From contig CAJYUW010000039.1 in assembly GCA_913778205.1 (NCBI GenBank), forward strand, positions 62,001-126,000: a stretch of DNA of 64,000 bases, in the 5' to 3' direction. Positions 1 through 7,853 of this stretch are shown piece by piece. The notes below the pieces were generated by a model that worked only from the letters and a program-made list of their open reading frames with translations, was not told where the DNA came from and ran no database searches. The position numbers and the translations under genes were made by a program. This DNA is from an uncultured Curtobacterium sp. (GTDB lineage Bacteria; Actinomycetota; Actinomycetes; Actinomycetales; Microbacteriaceae). Positions within the stretch are counted from its first letter, which is position 1. The number at the start of each line of letters is the position of its first letter.

Positions 1-336
1 TTCCGCACCGAGCAGCCGAACTACTCGATCCTCGATCGGGAGATCGAGCGCGAGGTCCTGCCCGTCGCCCAGCGGTACGGCATGGGGACGCTCGTCTACA
101 GCCCGCTCGCGGGCGGATCGTCGACCGGGCGGTACCGCGCCGGGCAGGCGAACGACGAGTTCCGGGCGAGCACCGGCATGCGGCACTTCCGCGACGACCG
201 TCGACTGGCCGCGATCGAGCAGCTGATAGCGCTCACCGACGAGATGGTGCCCCTGGAGGGACTCGAACCCCCAACCGTTTCCTTAGGACGGAACTGCTCT
301 TCCATTGAGCTACAGAGGCTGGCTGGACCACTCTAG
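1..336 (+). pseudogene. Aldo/keto reductase fragment, cut by window edge and truncated at tRNA-Arg
   Basis: The frame is open from base 1 and reads as the C-terminal half of an NADPH-dependent aldo/keto reductase. [10 protein letters not shown] and [13 protein letters not shown] (the barrel strands near the cofactor pocket) are typical of the family. Similarity stops around base 246. From there the frame runs antisense through tRNA-Arg ([17 protein letters not shown] is the usual artefact of translating a tRNA) and ends at 336. The last part of the barrel and the cofactor-binding C-terminus are missing, so the protein is probably inactive. The break lies exactly at the tRNA 3' end, a classic integration point. 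The part upstream of the window is unseen. Confidence 0.75.
248..319 (-). tRNA. tRNA-Arg (anticodon CCT)
   Basis: The reverse complement folds as a cloverleaf. Acceptor arm GCCTCTG pairs with CAGGGGC, the D arm is GCTC/GAGC, the anticodon loop GTCCTAA carries CCT after U33, and the T arm GGGGG/CCCTC encloses TTCGAGT. The discriminator is A at 248 and no CCA is encoded. A TAGAGT -10 hexamer lies at 330-335 on the same strand, in the context CGCTAGAGTGG that also precedes tRNA-Thr at 19.0 kb. The top anticodon-stem pair looks mismatched. It decodes the rare AGG codon. Confidence 0.9.
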
Positions 337-354
337 CGGGCGCCACCAGGTGTT

Positions 355-396
355 GGACGGGAGGCGCGGTGCCAGCTGGCACCGCGCCTCCCGTCC
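355..396. repeat. Palindrome family 1, copy A: perfect 42-nt inverted repeat
   Basis: Two 21-base arms with no loop flank the centre at 375/376; the core is GGAGGCGCGGTGCC. It lies between the stop of the HNH nuclease gene (minus strand, 419) and the tRNA promoter, so it probably serves as the nuclease gene's terminator. The same core recurs at 4512, 26564, 28164 and 33283. Confidence 0.85.
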
Positions 397-418
397 GTCT
401 GCTGCGACCGCAGCGCCG

Positions 419-913
419 CTACGCGGCGACCAGGTACTCGTCCCAGTCCGCCTGCGGACGCTCGATGCCCCGCACCACCCAGGACGCACCGTGCGGCGCC
501 TTCGGGCGGAAGCGGAGGCGCCAGCCCATCTCCTGCGGGGTGCGGTCCCCCTTGGTGTTGTTGCACGCGAGGCAGCACGCGACGAGGTTCTCCCACGAGT
601 CCTGCCCGCCGCGGGACTTCGGCTGGACGTGGTCGATCGTGGTGGCGTGCCGGTCGCAGTAGGCGCAGCGGTTGCCGTCGCGGCGGAGGACGCCTCGGCG
701 GGAGACGGGCACGAGTCTGGAGCGCGGGATGCGCACGTACCGGGTGAGGATGATGACGGACGGACGGTCGTAGGTCGACGTCGACCCGGTCACCGGGTGG
801 TCGAGGTCGGCGGCGACGATGGCGGCCTTCTGGTTCATGACCAGCACGAGGGCCCGTCGGAACGAGATCACCGCGAGGGGCTCGTAACCGGCGTTGAGGA
901 CGAGAGTGCGCAT
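419..913 (-). CDS. HNH endonuclease
   Basis: This 164-aa protein has a beta-beta-alpha metal HNH nuclease fold in its C-terminal half. It shows paired cysteines CAYC, the catalytic IDHVQPKSRGG histidine, the ENLVACC asparagine, and a second zinc-type pair CLACNNTKG. The N-terminal segment MRTLVLNAGYEPL is the conserved start of this widespread actinobacterial HNH family. I chose ATG at 913, inside a longer open frame, because AAGGGA sits just upstream and the conserved sequence begins there. Its cellular role (DNA repair, phage defence or housekeeping nicking) is not established. It stands alone, with palindrome copy A downstream. Confidence 0.9.
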   Translation of the reverse strand: MRTLVLNAGYEPLAVISFRRALVLVMNQKAAIVAADLDHPVTGSTSTYDRPSVIILTRYVRIPRSRLVPVSRRGVLRRDGNRCAYCDRHATTIDHVQPKSRGGQDSWENLVACCLACNNTKGDRTPQEMGWRLRFRPKAPHGASWVVRGIERPQADWDEYLVAA

Positions 914-1285
914 GGGTTCCCTTCCGACGTGCCTGGACGGCTTCCAGGCGGTGCGGGTGCGCCGGACCAGGGCGTCGCGCAGGTGACCGTCGCTCGCGCG
1001 CACGGCCCCGGAACCACGAAGAGCACCACCCGGATGGGCAGTGCTCTCGTCATGACGGGGCGTGCTCGTGCACGCAGGCGGTGGTCGACCATGTGTCGAC
1101 GTGCGCGCGCCGACCCATGGTGCGGGTCGTGCGGAACGCTGACATGAGGTCTCCCTGCTCGCAGCCGAAGGGCCGGTGCAGCGCCAGGATACGTCGGAAA
1201 CCGGCCCCGCACGAGGGTGCGCGGGCCGGTTCCGGCGATGTTCACGGGTTCGACGCGTGCGCGTCGGCCGGAGGAGGTGTCCGGG
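914..1285. other. Intergenic region without a supported gene
   Basis: This stretch separates the start of the HNH gene from the end of the NlpC/P60 gene. It holds the hairpin at 1196-1233. The open frames crossing it have arginine-rich, out-of-phase compositions and no ribosome-binding sites, so I see no gene here. Confidence 0.6.
1196..1233 (-). terminator. Terminator hairpin after the NlpC/P60 gene
   Basis: An imperfect inverted repeat, GGAAACCGGCCCCGCAC against its complement in GTGCGCGGGCCGGTTCC, lies about 50 bases past the NlpC/P60 stop. There is no strong T-run, as usual in this GC range. Confidence 0.65.
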
Positions 1286-2236
1286 TCAGATCCCGAAGCG
1301 GACGATGTGGTAGTCGCTCGTCCAGATCGGGCGGATCGACACGGAGCCACCGGGCTTCGGGGCGTCCATGATCATGCCGTTGCCCATGTAGAACCCGTCG
1401 TGCGCCTCGTTGTTGAAGATGACGACGTCGCCGGGCTGTGCCTCGGACTCGGGGATCGTGGTGCCGGCCTGGTCCTGCAGCGGGACGGAGTGGGCGAGGT
1501 TGATGCCGTACTGCGCGTAGACGAACATGACGTAGCCCGAGCAGTCGAAGCCGGACGGGTCGGCGCCGCCGAACACGTACGGGGTGCCGATGTACTGCTT
1601 CGCGGTCGCCACGACGGCGGGCAGCGAGAAGGGGGTGTTCTCGGCCGTCGAGGTCGCGACGTAGTCGGCGGCGCTCGGGCCCGAGTACGAGGCGTACTGC
1701 GAGGCGGTCGCGGCCCGGGCCTTCTCGGTCGCCGCGGCCCGCTTCGCGGCTGCGGCGGCGGCCTGGGCCTCGGCCTTCCGGGCGGCCTCGGCGTCGAGTG
1801 TGGACTGCGCGGTCGCGCCGTACCCGTCGCGGCTGGTGCCGGCGAGGGCGACGGCGTCCGAGACGGAGAAGTTCTGCTCGCCCGCGGTGCGGAGTTGGCG
1901 CTGGGCCGCGGCCTGGGCGTCCGCCGGCTGCTGCGTCGACGCGAACGCTGCCGGGACCGCCATGGTGCCGAACATGCCGGCGGCGACAGTCAGCACGAGC
2001 GGCGCGAGGAAGCGGCGCTTGCGGGCCGAGGCGCTGGCCTTCGCGCGCTCGGCACGCTCGGCGGCCTGCGCGGCACGGCGACCGCCGGCGAGGGGCGCGG
2101 TCTTGACCGACTGCGGGGCCGCGGCGCGGGCGGCACGCCGGGCCACGGAGGCGGGGGGAACGGGGGCGATGGGGGCGTCGGCGGTGTTCGTCGGGTTCGC
2201 GGTCTGGTCGTCCGCGGCGGAACCGTTCAGCGTCAA
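1286..2236 (-). CDS. Secreted NlpC/P60 (C40) peptidoglycan hydrolase
   Basis: This 316-aa exported cell-wall peptidase probably cleaves peptide cross-bridges in peptidoglycan. A long Ala/Arg-rich N-terminus precedes a hydrophobic export segment at about 75-98, ending AVPAAFAS. An Ala-rich coiled region (about 135-185) follows, and the NlpC/P60 domain occupies about 205-316. The catalytic cysteine is C232 in GFDCSGYV and the histidine is H279 in AHDGFYMG. Start is TTG at 2236 with GGAG upstream. No LysM or SH3 binding module is visible, so targeting may rely on the coiled region. A promoter-like pair and a structured leader of about 170 nt lie upstream (2237-2415). Confidence 0.9.
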   Translation of the reverse strand: MTLNGSAADDQTANPTNTADAPIAPVPPASVARRAARAAAPQSVKTAPLAGGRRAAQAAERAERAKASASARKRRFLAPLVLTVAAGMFGTMAVPAAFASTQQPADAQAAAQRQLRTAGEQNFSVSDAVALAGTSRDGYGATAQSTLDAEAARKAEAQAAAAAAKRAAATEKARAATASQYASYSGPSAADYVATSTAENTPFSLPAVVATAKQYIGTPYVFGGADPSGFDCSGYVMFVYAQYGINLAHSVPLQDQAGTTIPESEAQPGDVVIFNNEAHDGFYMGNGMIMDAPKPGGSVSIRPIWTSDYHIVRFGI

Positions 2237-2244
2237 GGGTGGGA

Positions 2245-2408
2245 TCTCCGGCGTCTCGTCACCACGACCGGGGCACCGCGGCGAGCTGGGGACTCGTCTG
2301 CCCGTGGATCGTGGAACCCCATCCGTTCGTCATCGTCTCCGATCGAGGCAGGAGACGGGTTCGAGACGTCCTGCCACGGGTTCCCGGGTTCGGTGTCGGC
2401 CCGGGGAC
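2245..2408 (-). promoter_or_regulatory. Structured 5' leader, possible c-di-AMP (ydaO-type) riboswitch
   Basis: The leader between the predicted transcription start (about 2408) and the NlpC/P60 start has nested inverted repeats (CCCGGG...CCCGGG; GGCAGG...CCTGCC). It also carries segments resembling ydaO landmarks: GAACCCGGGAACCC, ATGGGGTTCC, and GAGTCCCCAGCTCGCCGCGG near the 3' side. Actinobacterial genes for cell-wall hydrolases are frequent ydaO targets. The match is by eye only. A covariance search with Rfam RF00379 would decide it. Confidence 0.35.
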
Positions 2409-2414
2409 TCGTCG

Positions 2415-2443
2415 AGTGTACGTGCCCGTCGTTACCTTGTCGA
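2415..2443 (-). promoter_or_regulatory. Predicted sigma70-type promoter of the NlpC/P60 gene
   Basis: On the minus strand TCGACA (2438-2443) and TACACT (2415-2420) are separated by 17 bases. The distance to the TTG start leaves a leader of about 170 nt. Confidence 0.5.
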
Positions 2444-2488
2444 GATGAAACCGCCGTTGTGTAACGAATCGGTAAAGGGGGCGGCTCG

Positions 2489-3190
2489 TCAGTCCTCGCC
2501 GCGCTCGATGTACACGTGCTGCGCGACCTCGCCGGGCAGCTCGATGCCGGAGTCCTCGCCGTCGACACGCACCGCCACGTAGGCCCCCGCACGTTGCACG
2601 CTCGCGACCCGACCCGGCATGACCCCGGCCGTCCGGAGCTGGTGGAGGAGTTCGGGCTCGAACTGCACCGGTTCGCCGAGGCGTCGGACCGTGCCCCGCA
2701 CGACGGCGTCGGTGCCCTCGGTCGCGGCGACGATGTTCTGCACGCCGTCCAGGAACCCCGCCGCCGCGGGCCCGCCGATCTCGGCCAGACCGGGGATCGG
2801 GTTGCCGTACGGCGACTCGGTCGGGTTGCCGAGCATCTCGAGCAGTCGGACCTCCACCTGCTCGCTCATCACGTGCTCCCACCGGCAGGCCTCGTCGTGG
2901 ACGAACGCCCAGTCCAGGCCGATGACGTCGGCGAGCAGCCGCTCGGCGAGACGGTGCTTGCGCATGACGTGGGTCGCACGGGAGCGGCCCTCGGTCGTGA
3001 GTTCGAGGTGACGGTCACCGGACACGACGACGAGGCCGTCACGCTCCATGCGGGCGATCGTCTGCGACACCGTGGGACCGGAGTGCCCGAGCCGTTCCGA
3101 GATGCGCGCGCGCAGCGGGACGATCGCCTCTTCCTCGAGGTCGAGGATCGTGCGCAGGTACATCTCCGTGGTGTCGACGAGATCGGTCAC
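2489..3190 (-). CDS. ideR: IdeR/DtxR iron-dependent transcriptional repressor
   Basis: This 233-aa metalloregulator binds DNA when loaded with Fe2+ and represses iron uptake genes. The N-terminal winged helix (LVDTTEMYLRTILDLEEE... SGPTVSQTIARMERDGL) is nearly identical to mycobacterial IdeR. The dimerisation/metal domain follows, with MRKHRLAERL and the metal ligands in CRWEHVMSEQVE. A C-terminal SH3-like (FeoA) domain closes the protein. The start is GTG at 3190 with GAGAGGTGG upstream; the longer open frame above it lacks family similarity. It diverges from serC over 121 bases. No classic iron box is evident there. Confidence 0.95.
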   Translation of the reverse strand: MTDLVDTTEMYLRTILDLEEEAIVPLRARISERLGHSGPTVSQTIARMERDGLVVVSGDRHLELTTEGRSRATHVMRKHRLAERLLADVIGLDWAFVHDEACRWEHVMSEQVEVRLLEMLGNPTESPYGNPIPGLAEIGGPAAAGFLDGVQNIVAATEGTDAVVRGTVRRLGEPVQFEPELLHQLRTAGVMPGRVASVQRAGAYVAVRVDGEDSGIELPGEVAQHVYIERGED

Positions 3191-3260
3191 GGTCCACCTC
3201 TCCAGTCTCGGGTCCGGCGCGCCCACCCTACTTGTTCGCGGTGACACGGTAGGACCAACA

Positions 3261-3275
3261 CTTGCAAGGTGCAAG
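3261..3275. promoter_or_regulatory. Small palindrome in the ideR-serC divergent promoter region
   Basis: CTTGCA-AGG-TGCAAG is a perfect 6+6 inverted repeat about 40 bases before the serC start, where an operator would be expected. Its binding protein is unknown. Confidence 0.4.
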
Positions 3276-3311
3276 GAATGGCCTGGGATACCGCGCCGGT
3301 AGGATCGGTCC

Positions 3312-4430
3312 ATGGCAGACATCGTCATCCCCGCCGACCTCCTCCCGACCGACGGACGCTTCGGGTGCGGTCCGTCCAAGATCCGTGGCGCGCAGCTCGA
3401 GTCCCTCGTGACGCGCGGGGCGACGATCCTCGGCACCTCCCACCGGCAGAAGCCCGTCAAGGACCTCGTGCACAGCGTCCGGCAGGGCATCGCCGACCTC
3501 TTCCAGGTGCCCGACGGCTACGAGGTCGTCCTCGGCAACGGCGGTTCGACCGCGTTCTGGGACGCCGCGGCCTTCGGGCTGATCGAGCGCCGGGCGGAGA
3601 ACCTCTCCTTCGGCGAGTTCGGCTCGAAGTTCGCGAAGGCCGCGGCCGCCCCGTGGCTCGAGGCCCCGCACGTCCTCGAGGCACCCGGCGGCTCCCGCTC
3701 GACGCTCGAGCCCGTCGCGGGCGTCGACGTCTACGCCTACCCGCACAACGAGACCTCGACCGGCGTCATGGCCCCGGTCGTCCGCGCCGAGGGCGACGCC
3801 GGCGCGCTCACCGTGGTGGACGCCACGAGCGCTGCCGGTGGCGCCGCGTTCGACGTGTCCGCGACCGACGTCTACTACTTCGCCCCGCAGAAGAACTTCG
3901 CCTCGGACGGCGGGCTGTGGCTCGCACTGTTCTCCCCGGCCGCGATCGAGCGCGTCGAGCGGATCGCGGCGAGCGACCGGTACGTCCCGGAGTTCCTGTC
4001 GCTCAAGAACGCGGTCGACAACTCCCGGCTCGACCAGACCCTCAACACCCCGGCGCTCGCGACGCTCCTGCTCCTCGACGACCAGGTCCGCTGGATCAAC
4101 GAGTCCGGTGGCATCGCCTGGGCCGACGCGCGGACGAAGCAGTCCTCCGGCACGATCTACGACTGGGCGGAGTCGGTGGACTACGCCACCCCGTTCGTCA
4201 CCGACCCCGCGCACCGGTCGCAGGTCGTCGCCACGATCGACCTCGACGACGCGATCGACGCCGGGGCCGTGGCGGCGACGCTGCGCGCGAACGGCATCGT
4301 CGACACCGAGCCGTACCGGAAGCTCGGCCGCAACCAGCTCCGCATCGCGACCTTCACGGCGATCGAGCCGGACGACGTCGCCCAGTTGGTCCGGGCGATC
4401 GACTTCGTGGTGGGCGAGTTGTCGCGCTGA
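3312..4430 (+). CDS. serC: Phosphoserine aminotransferase
   Basis: This 372-aa cytoplasmic PLP enzyme converts 3-phosphohydroxypyruvate and glutamate to phosphoserine, in serine and (as in many bacteria) pyridoxal phosphate synthesis. It is a fold-type I aminotransferase of the actinobacterial SerC branch. The N-terminus RFGCGPSKIR contacts substrate, LGNGGSTAFWD forms the cofactor phosphate loop, and the PLP lysine is K194 in YYFAPQKNFASDGG. PYRKLGRNQLRIATF near the C-terminus carries the usual substrate arginines. Length is normal. It diverges from ideR and converges on the DUF3027 gene through palindrome copy B. Confidence 0.95.
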   Translation: MADIVIPADLLPTDGRFGCGPSKIRGAQLESLVTRGATILGTSHRQKPVKDLVHSVRQGIADLFQVPDGYEVVLGNGGSTAFWDAAAFGLIERRAENLSFGEFGSKFAKAAAAPWLEAPHVLEAPGGSRSTLEPVAGVDVYAYPHNETSTGVMAPVVRAEGDAGALTVVDATSAAGGAAFDVSATDVYYFAPQKNFASDGGLWLALFSPAAIERVERIAASDRYVPEFLSLKNAVDNSRLDQTLNTPALATLLLLDDQVRWINESGGIAWADARTKQSSGTIYDWAESVDYATPFVTDPAHRSQVVATIDLDDAIDAGAVAATLRANGIVDTEPYRKLGRNQLRIATFTAIEPDDVAQLVRAIDFVVGELSR

Positions 4431-4511
4431 CAGGCGACCGGCAACGGACGGGCGCGCCCCGCTCAGCGGCAGCGCGAAGCGTTGCGCGGGGCGCGCCGAC
4501 CGAGCCCGCGA

Positions 4512-4545
4512 GGGAGGCGCGGTGCCAGCCGGCACCGCGCCTCCC
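4512..4545. repeat. Palindrome family 1, copy B (bidirectional terminator)
   Basis: Arms of 15 bases (GGGAGGCGCGGTGCC) enclose a 4-base loop between the convergent ends of serC and the DUF3027 gene. The position fits a shared terminator. Confidence 0.8.
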
Positions 4546-4583
4546 GTCCGTTGCCGGTCGCGTCGCGGACGACGCTCGTCCCG

Positions 4584-5264
4584 TCAGGACCGGTGGTGGT
4601 CCGGATCGACCTCGCTCGCGTCGAGACGGTCGACCTCGAGGTCGTCATCCGGGTCGACGGGGCGGACGCGCTGCGCGCGTCGTCGCCGTGCGCGGGGCGG
4701 CGCGACGGGCTCCGGCTCCGGCTCCGGCTCCGAGTCGTCCTCGTCGTCGGCGTCCGGTGCGTCGTCGAGCTCGTCGACGTCGACGCCGTCGATGTCGTCG
4801 TCGTCCGACTCGCTCAGGTCGTCCTCGTCCGCGTCGAAGTCGTCGTCGTCATCGGACTCGTCGTCGTCGGACTCGTCGTCGTCCGGGTCGTCGTAGTCGG
4901 CGTCCTCGTCGTCGGCATCCTCGTCATCGTCGTCGTCGTCCGCGTCGTCGTCGGCGCCGTCCTCGCCCTCCTGGGCGGCGCGGTACTCCGCGAGGCGCTC
5001 GGACCACGGGACCCACTCGGGCGCGACGAGCGAGCCGTCGCCGGGCATGAGCTCGACCTCGAGCACGGTCGGCTCGTCGTCGCCGATCCTCGCGACCGAC
5101 ACCGTCCAGCGCCAGCCGGGGTAGCCGGGCATGCGGTTCGCGAAGCGCAGCGAGACGACGTCGTCGCCCTCGTCCACCGCGTCGACGAAGCCCCCGACGG
5201 TCGCGTCCGGCGTGACCTCGAGCAGTGCGGTGCGCGCCAGGCGCTCGTACTCGTGCGTGGGCAT
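4584..5264 (-). CDS. DUF3027 family protein with acidic C-terminal tail
   Basis: The first 110 or so residues of this 226-aa protein match DUF3027 (ALLEVTPDATVG, NRMPGYPGWRWTVSVA, LMPGDGSLVAPEWVPWSER), an actinobacterial family of unknown function. The middle (about 105-180) is an almost pure Asp/Glu/Ser tract, followed by PEPEPEPV and a basic patch ARRRRAQR. The acidic tail is probably disordered. Such tails often mimic DNA or bind basic proteins, but that is inference here. Its start overlaps the stop of the upstream cold-shock-domain gene (TGATG), so the two are translationally coupled. Confidence 0.85.
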   Translation of the reverse strand: MPTHEYERLARTALLEVTPDATVGGFVDAVDEGDDVVSLRFANRMPGYPGWRWTVSVARIGDDEPTVLEVELMPGDGSLVAPEWVPWSERLAEYRAAQEGEDGADDDADDDDDDEDADDEDADYDDPDDDESDDDESDDDDDFDADEDDLSESDDDDIDGVDVDELDDAPDADDEDDSEPEPEPEPVAPPRARRRRAQRVRPVDPDDDLEVDRLDASEVDPDHHRS

Positions 5265-5641
5265 CAGGCGTCCAACTGGTCCGCGACGTGGCGGAGGATC
5301 GCGGCGAGGCGTTCGCCGTTCTTCGGGTAGCGACCGTGGCGGAGGTCACCGCTGATGCGGTCGAGCTCCTTCACGAGGTCCTCGACGATCACGGCCATGT
5401 CGTCGGCCGAGCGGCGGGACATCTTCGCGAGCGAGGGCTGCGGGTCGAGGAGTCGCACGGACAGCGCCTGCGACCCCTTCTTGCCCTGGACCACGCCGTA
5501 CTCGAGTCGCGAGCCGGCCTTCACCGTGGTGACGCCGTCCGGCAGCGAGGACGCGTGCAGGAAGACCTGGTCACCGTCGTCGCCGGTGATGAACCCGAAC
5601 CCCTTCTGGTCGTCGTAGAACTTGACCTTGCCGGTGGGCAT
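5264..5641 (-). CDS. Cold-shock domain protein with C-terminal extension
   Basis: This 125-aa single-stranded nucleic-acid-binding protein has a cold-shock domain at residues 1-65: GKVKFYDDQKGFGFITGDDG carries RNP1 and VFLHASSL carries RNP2. A 60-residue helical extension follows (SLAKMSRRSADDMAVIVEDL...). Ordinary CspA proteins end at about 67 residues. This longer form sits beside DUF3027 in many actinobacteria. The ATG start at 5641 has GAGGAG upstream. It probably acts on RNA or transcription together with the DUF3027 partner, with which it shares one base of overlap. Confidence 0.9.
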   Translation of the reverse strand: MPTGKVKFYDDQKGFGFITGDDGDQVFLHASSLPDGVTTVKAGSRLEYGVVQGKKGSQALSVRLLDPQPSLAKMSRRSADDMAVIVEDLVKELDRISGDLRHGRYPKNGERLAAILRHVADQLDA

Positions 5642-5696
5642 GCGTGGACTCCTCGTGGTCGTGGAACGGCCGTGGTGCGTCGGATATCCTGGGTCG

Positions 5697-5996
5697 ATGG
5701 CCAAGCCGACCCGTCCCGCCGGGAACCCTCGCGGATCCGCGCAGCCCCCGGTGACGTTCAATCGTACCGAACGCGTGCTCGCGTTCATGGTCGGCGGCAT
5801 CATCGTCTTCGGCCTGCTGTGCTTCGTCGCCATGATCATCGTGTGGCTGACGGCCCCGGACGCCACCGGCACGATGCCGTGGCCGGTCGTCCTGGCGATC
5901 CCGCTGTACGGCTTCCCCATCGGCATGGTCCTGCTGTTCGTCCTCCTCGGCGTCGTCTGGACCCGTCGGGCCCGCGAGAACCGGACCTCTCGCTGA
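5697..5996 (+). CDS. Small two-helix membrane protein
   Basis: This 99-aa protein has a short basic N-terminus (MAKPTRPAGNPRG) and two hydrophobic helices, roughly residues 30-54 (LAFMVGGIIVFGLLCFVAMI) and 63-88 (WPVVLAIPLYGFPIGMVLLF). A basic C-terminal tail RRARENRTSR follows. Both termini are predicted cytoplasmic. Start is the ATG at 5697; the upstream frame is arginine-rich without an RBS. I do not recognise a function. It is divergent from the cold-shock gene and precedes the helicase-associated gene by 31 bases. Confidence 0.8.
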   Translation: MAKPTRPAGNPRGSAQPPVTFNRTERVLAFMVGGIIVFGLLCFVAMIIVWLTAPDATGTMPWPVVLAIPLYGFPIGMVLLFVLLGVVWTRRARENRTSR

Positions 5997-6027
5997 GGAC
6001 CGGGCACCGGCGACGAGCGGACGGACG

Positions 6028-7806
6028 ATGACGACCACCGCCGACCTCGCGGCCCGGCTCCGGGCGATGCCCGACGACGCGCTCGAGCGGCTCGTCGTCG
6101 CCCGACGCCTGCCGGCGGCGGTGCTCGCCGAGAGCGGCCCGCAGCACGCCGCGGACTTCTTCGACCTGGCCGAGGCGCTCCGCGCCGACGACGCGGTCGA
6201 CGCGGCGATCGAGCACCTGCCCCGCGCCGCCCTCCTCGCACTGCGCGACGGCGCCGGTCCGGACGCGGCCGGACCGACGGACGCGCTCGGGCCGGCGATC
6301 GCGCTCGGCCTGGCCGACGCGGGCGGCGGCGTCGACGACGCGGTGTCCGCCCGCCTGGCCGCCCACCCCGACCTGGTGGACGGCGCTGACCGGCCGGGAG
6401 GCACGGCACCCGTCCGCCCCGCTGCCCCCGTCGACGACGACACGGCACGGGCGACCGGCGCCGAGCACGCCTTCACGACCATGACGGTGCTCGCCGAACT
6501 GCTCCGTGCCGTCCGGGCCGGCGAGGTCCGCGAGCTGGTCAAGGGCGGGATCGGCGCCCCGCTCGCGCGGACGCTCGGCGAGCGGCTCGCCGTCGACCCG
6601 GACGTCGTCCCGGACCGGCTCGCGCTCCTCCGCCGCACGGGACTGGCGGCGCTCGACGCCGGGACGTGGCACGTCACCCGGGCCGGGGACGCCTGGCTGA
6701 CCGCGTCCTGGCCGGACCGGTGGACCACGGTCACGACCGCGTGGCGGGACGCGCTCGACCCCGCCGTGCGCGAGGTCCTCGGGCTCGCCGGTGCCGACTG
6801 GCACGACCTCGTCGCGGTCGGACGGTGGGCGTACCCGGCCGGCGCACGCTGGCTGGACGCCGAGCTCCTGACCGTCGCCGGCACCGGGTCCGCGCTCGGA
6901 CTCGCGGTCGACGGTGCCCTCACCACGACGGGGGCCGCACTGCTCGGGGGCGCCGCGGACGCCACCGACCGGGCCGCGGCAGACCTCCCGGACACCGTCC
7001 CCGGCGTCTACCTGCAGCACGACCTCACCGTCATCGCACCGGGCCCGCTCGCTCCGGCCGACGACGCCGAACTCCGCGCCGTCGCCACGCTCGAGGCGCC
7101 CGGCCTCGCCGCGCGGTACCGGGTCTCCGAGGAGTCGCTCGGACGCGCCGTCCGCTCCGGCCTCGGTCGGGATGCGGTGCTCGCGCTCCTCGAACGGCTG
7201 TCGGTGACCGGGGTGCCGCAGCCCCTCGCCTACCTCGTGGACCAGGTCGCTGAACGGGACGGCAGCATCGTCGTCGACCTCGGGGTCGGCGGGGTCGGTT
7301 CGGTGGTCAGGGGGACCGCCGACCAGCTCGACCTCATCGGCGTCGACGCCGAGCTGCGCCAGATGTCCTGGGACCGCACCGACCTCACCACGCTGACCAC
7401 CCGGTACCCGGCGCCGGCCGTGCACGCGGCGCTGCGCGACGCGCGGTACCCGGCCGTGCTGACGACCGCAGCCCAGGCGACGGTGGAGGCCGCGCCTCCC
7501 GTCCGCCGCGCAGCGACCCGTGACCCGCACGCGGCGGCCCGCGCCCTCGTGCAGCGCCTGCGGCTGACGACCGAGCGCGCGGACGGCGAGCCGGAGCAGG
7601 AGTGGCTCGGGCGGCAGATCGACCTCGCGGTGCGCGGCCGGACACCGATCACCCTCACGGTGCGCATGCCGGACGGCTCGGAGCGTCCGTTCTCGATCGT
7701 GCCGACCTCCGTGGCGGCCGGACGCGTCCGCGGCAAGGACACCGGTGCGGACGTCGAGCGCACCCTCCCGCTCTCCCTCGTCGTCGCTGTGGAGAGCGAC
7801 GCCTGA
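6028..7806 (+). CDS. XPB/Ssl2-like N-terminal-domain (helicase-associated) protein
   Basis: This 592-aa protein belongs to the actinobacterial family encoded just upstream of XPB helicase and matching the XPB/Ssl2 N-terminal domain. It has no Walker motifs. It appears built of alpha-helical repeats with a C-terminal basic region (AARALVQRLRLTTERADGEP) and a terminal beta domain (TLTVRMPDGSERPFSIVPTS). It may form the damage-recognition or regulatory partner of the following helicase. This is inferred from 47-base spacing and conserved pairing, not from a known activity. Confidence 0.8.
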   Translation: MTTTADLAARLRAMPDDALERLVVARRLPAAVLAESGPQHAADFFDLAEALRADDAVDAAIEHLPRAALLALRDGAGPDAAGPTDALGPAIALGLADAGGGVDDAVSARLAAHPDLVDGADRPGGTAPVRPAAPVDDDTARATGAEHAFTTMTVLAELLRAVRAGEVRELVKGGIGAPLARTLGERLAVDPDVVPDRLALLRRTGLAALDAGTWHVTRAGDAWLTASWPDRWTTVTTAWRDALDPAVREVLGLAGADWHDLVAVGRWAYPAGARWLDAELLTVAGTGSALGLAVDGALTTTGAALLGGAADATDRAAADLPDTVPGVYLQHDLTVIAPGPLAPADDAELRAVATLEAPGLAARYRVSEESLGRAVRSGLGRDAVLALLERLSVTGVPQPLAYLVDQVAERDGSIVVDLGVGGVGSVVRGTADQLDLIGVDAELRQMSWDRTDLTTLTTRYPAPAVHAALRDARYPAVLTTAAQATVEAAPPVRRAATRDPHAAARALVQRLRLTTERADGEPEQEWLGRQIDLAVRGRTPITLTVRMPDGSERPFSIVPTSVAAGRVRGKDTGADVERTLPLSLVVAVESDA

Positions 7807-7853
7807 TCCACAGCCCGGGCCGCGCGCAGGCGGAACGCCTAGGCTCATCCGTC

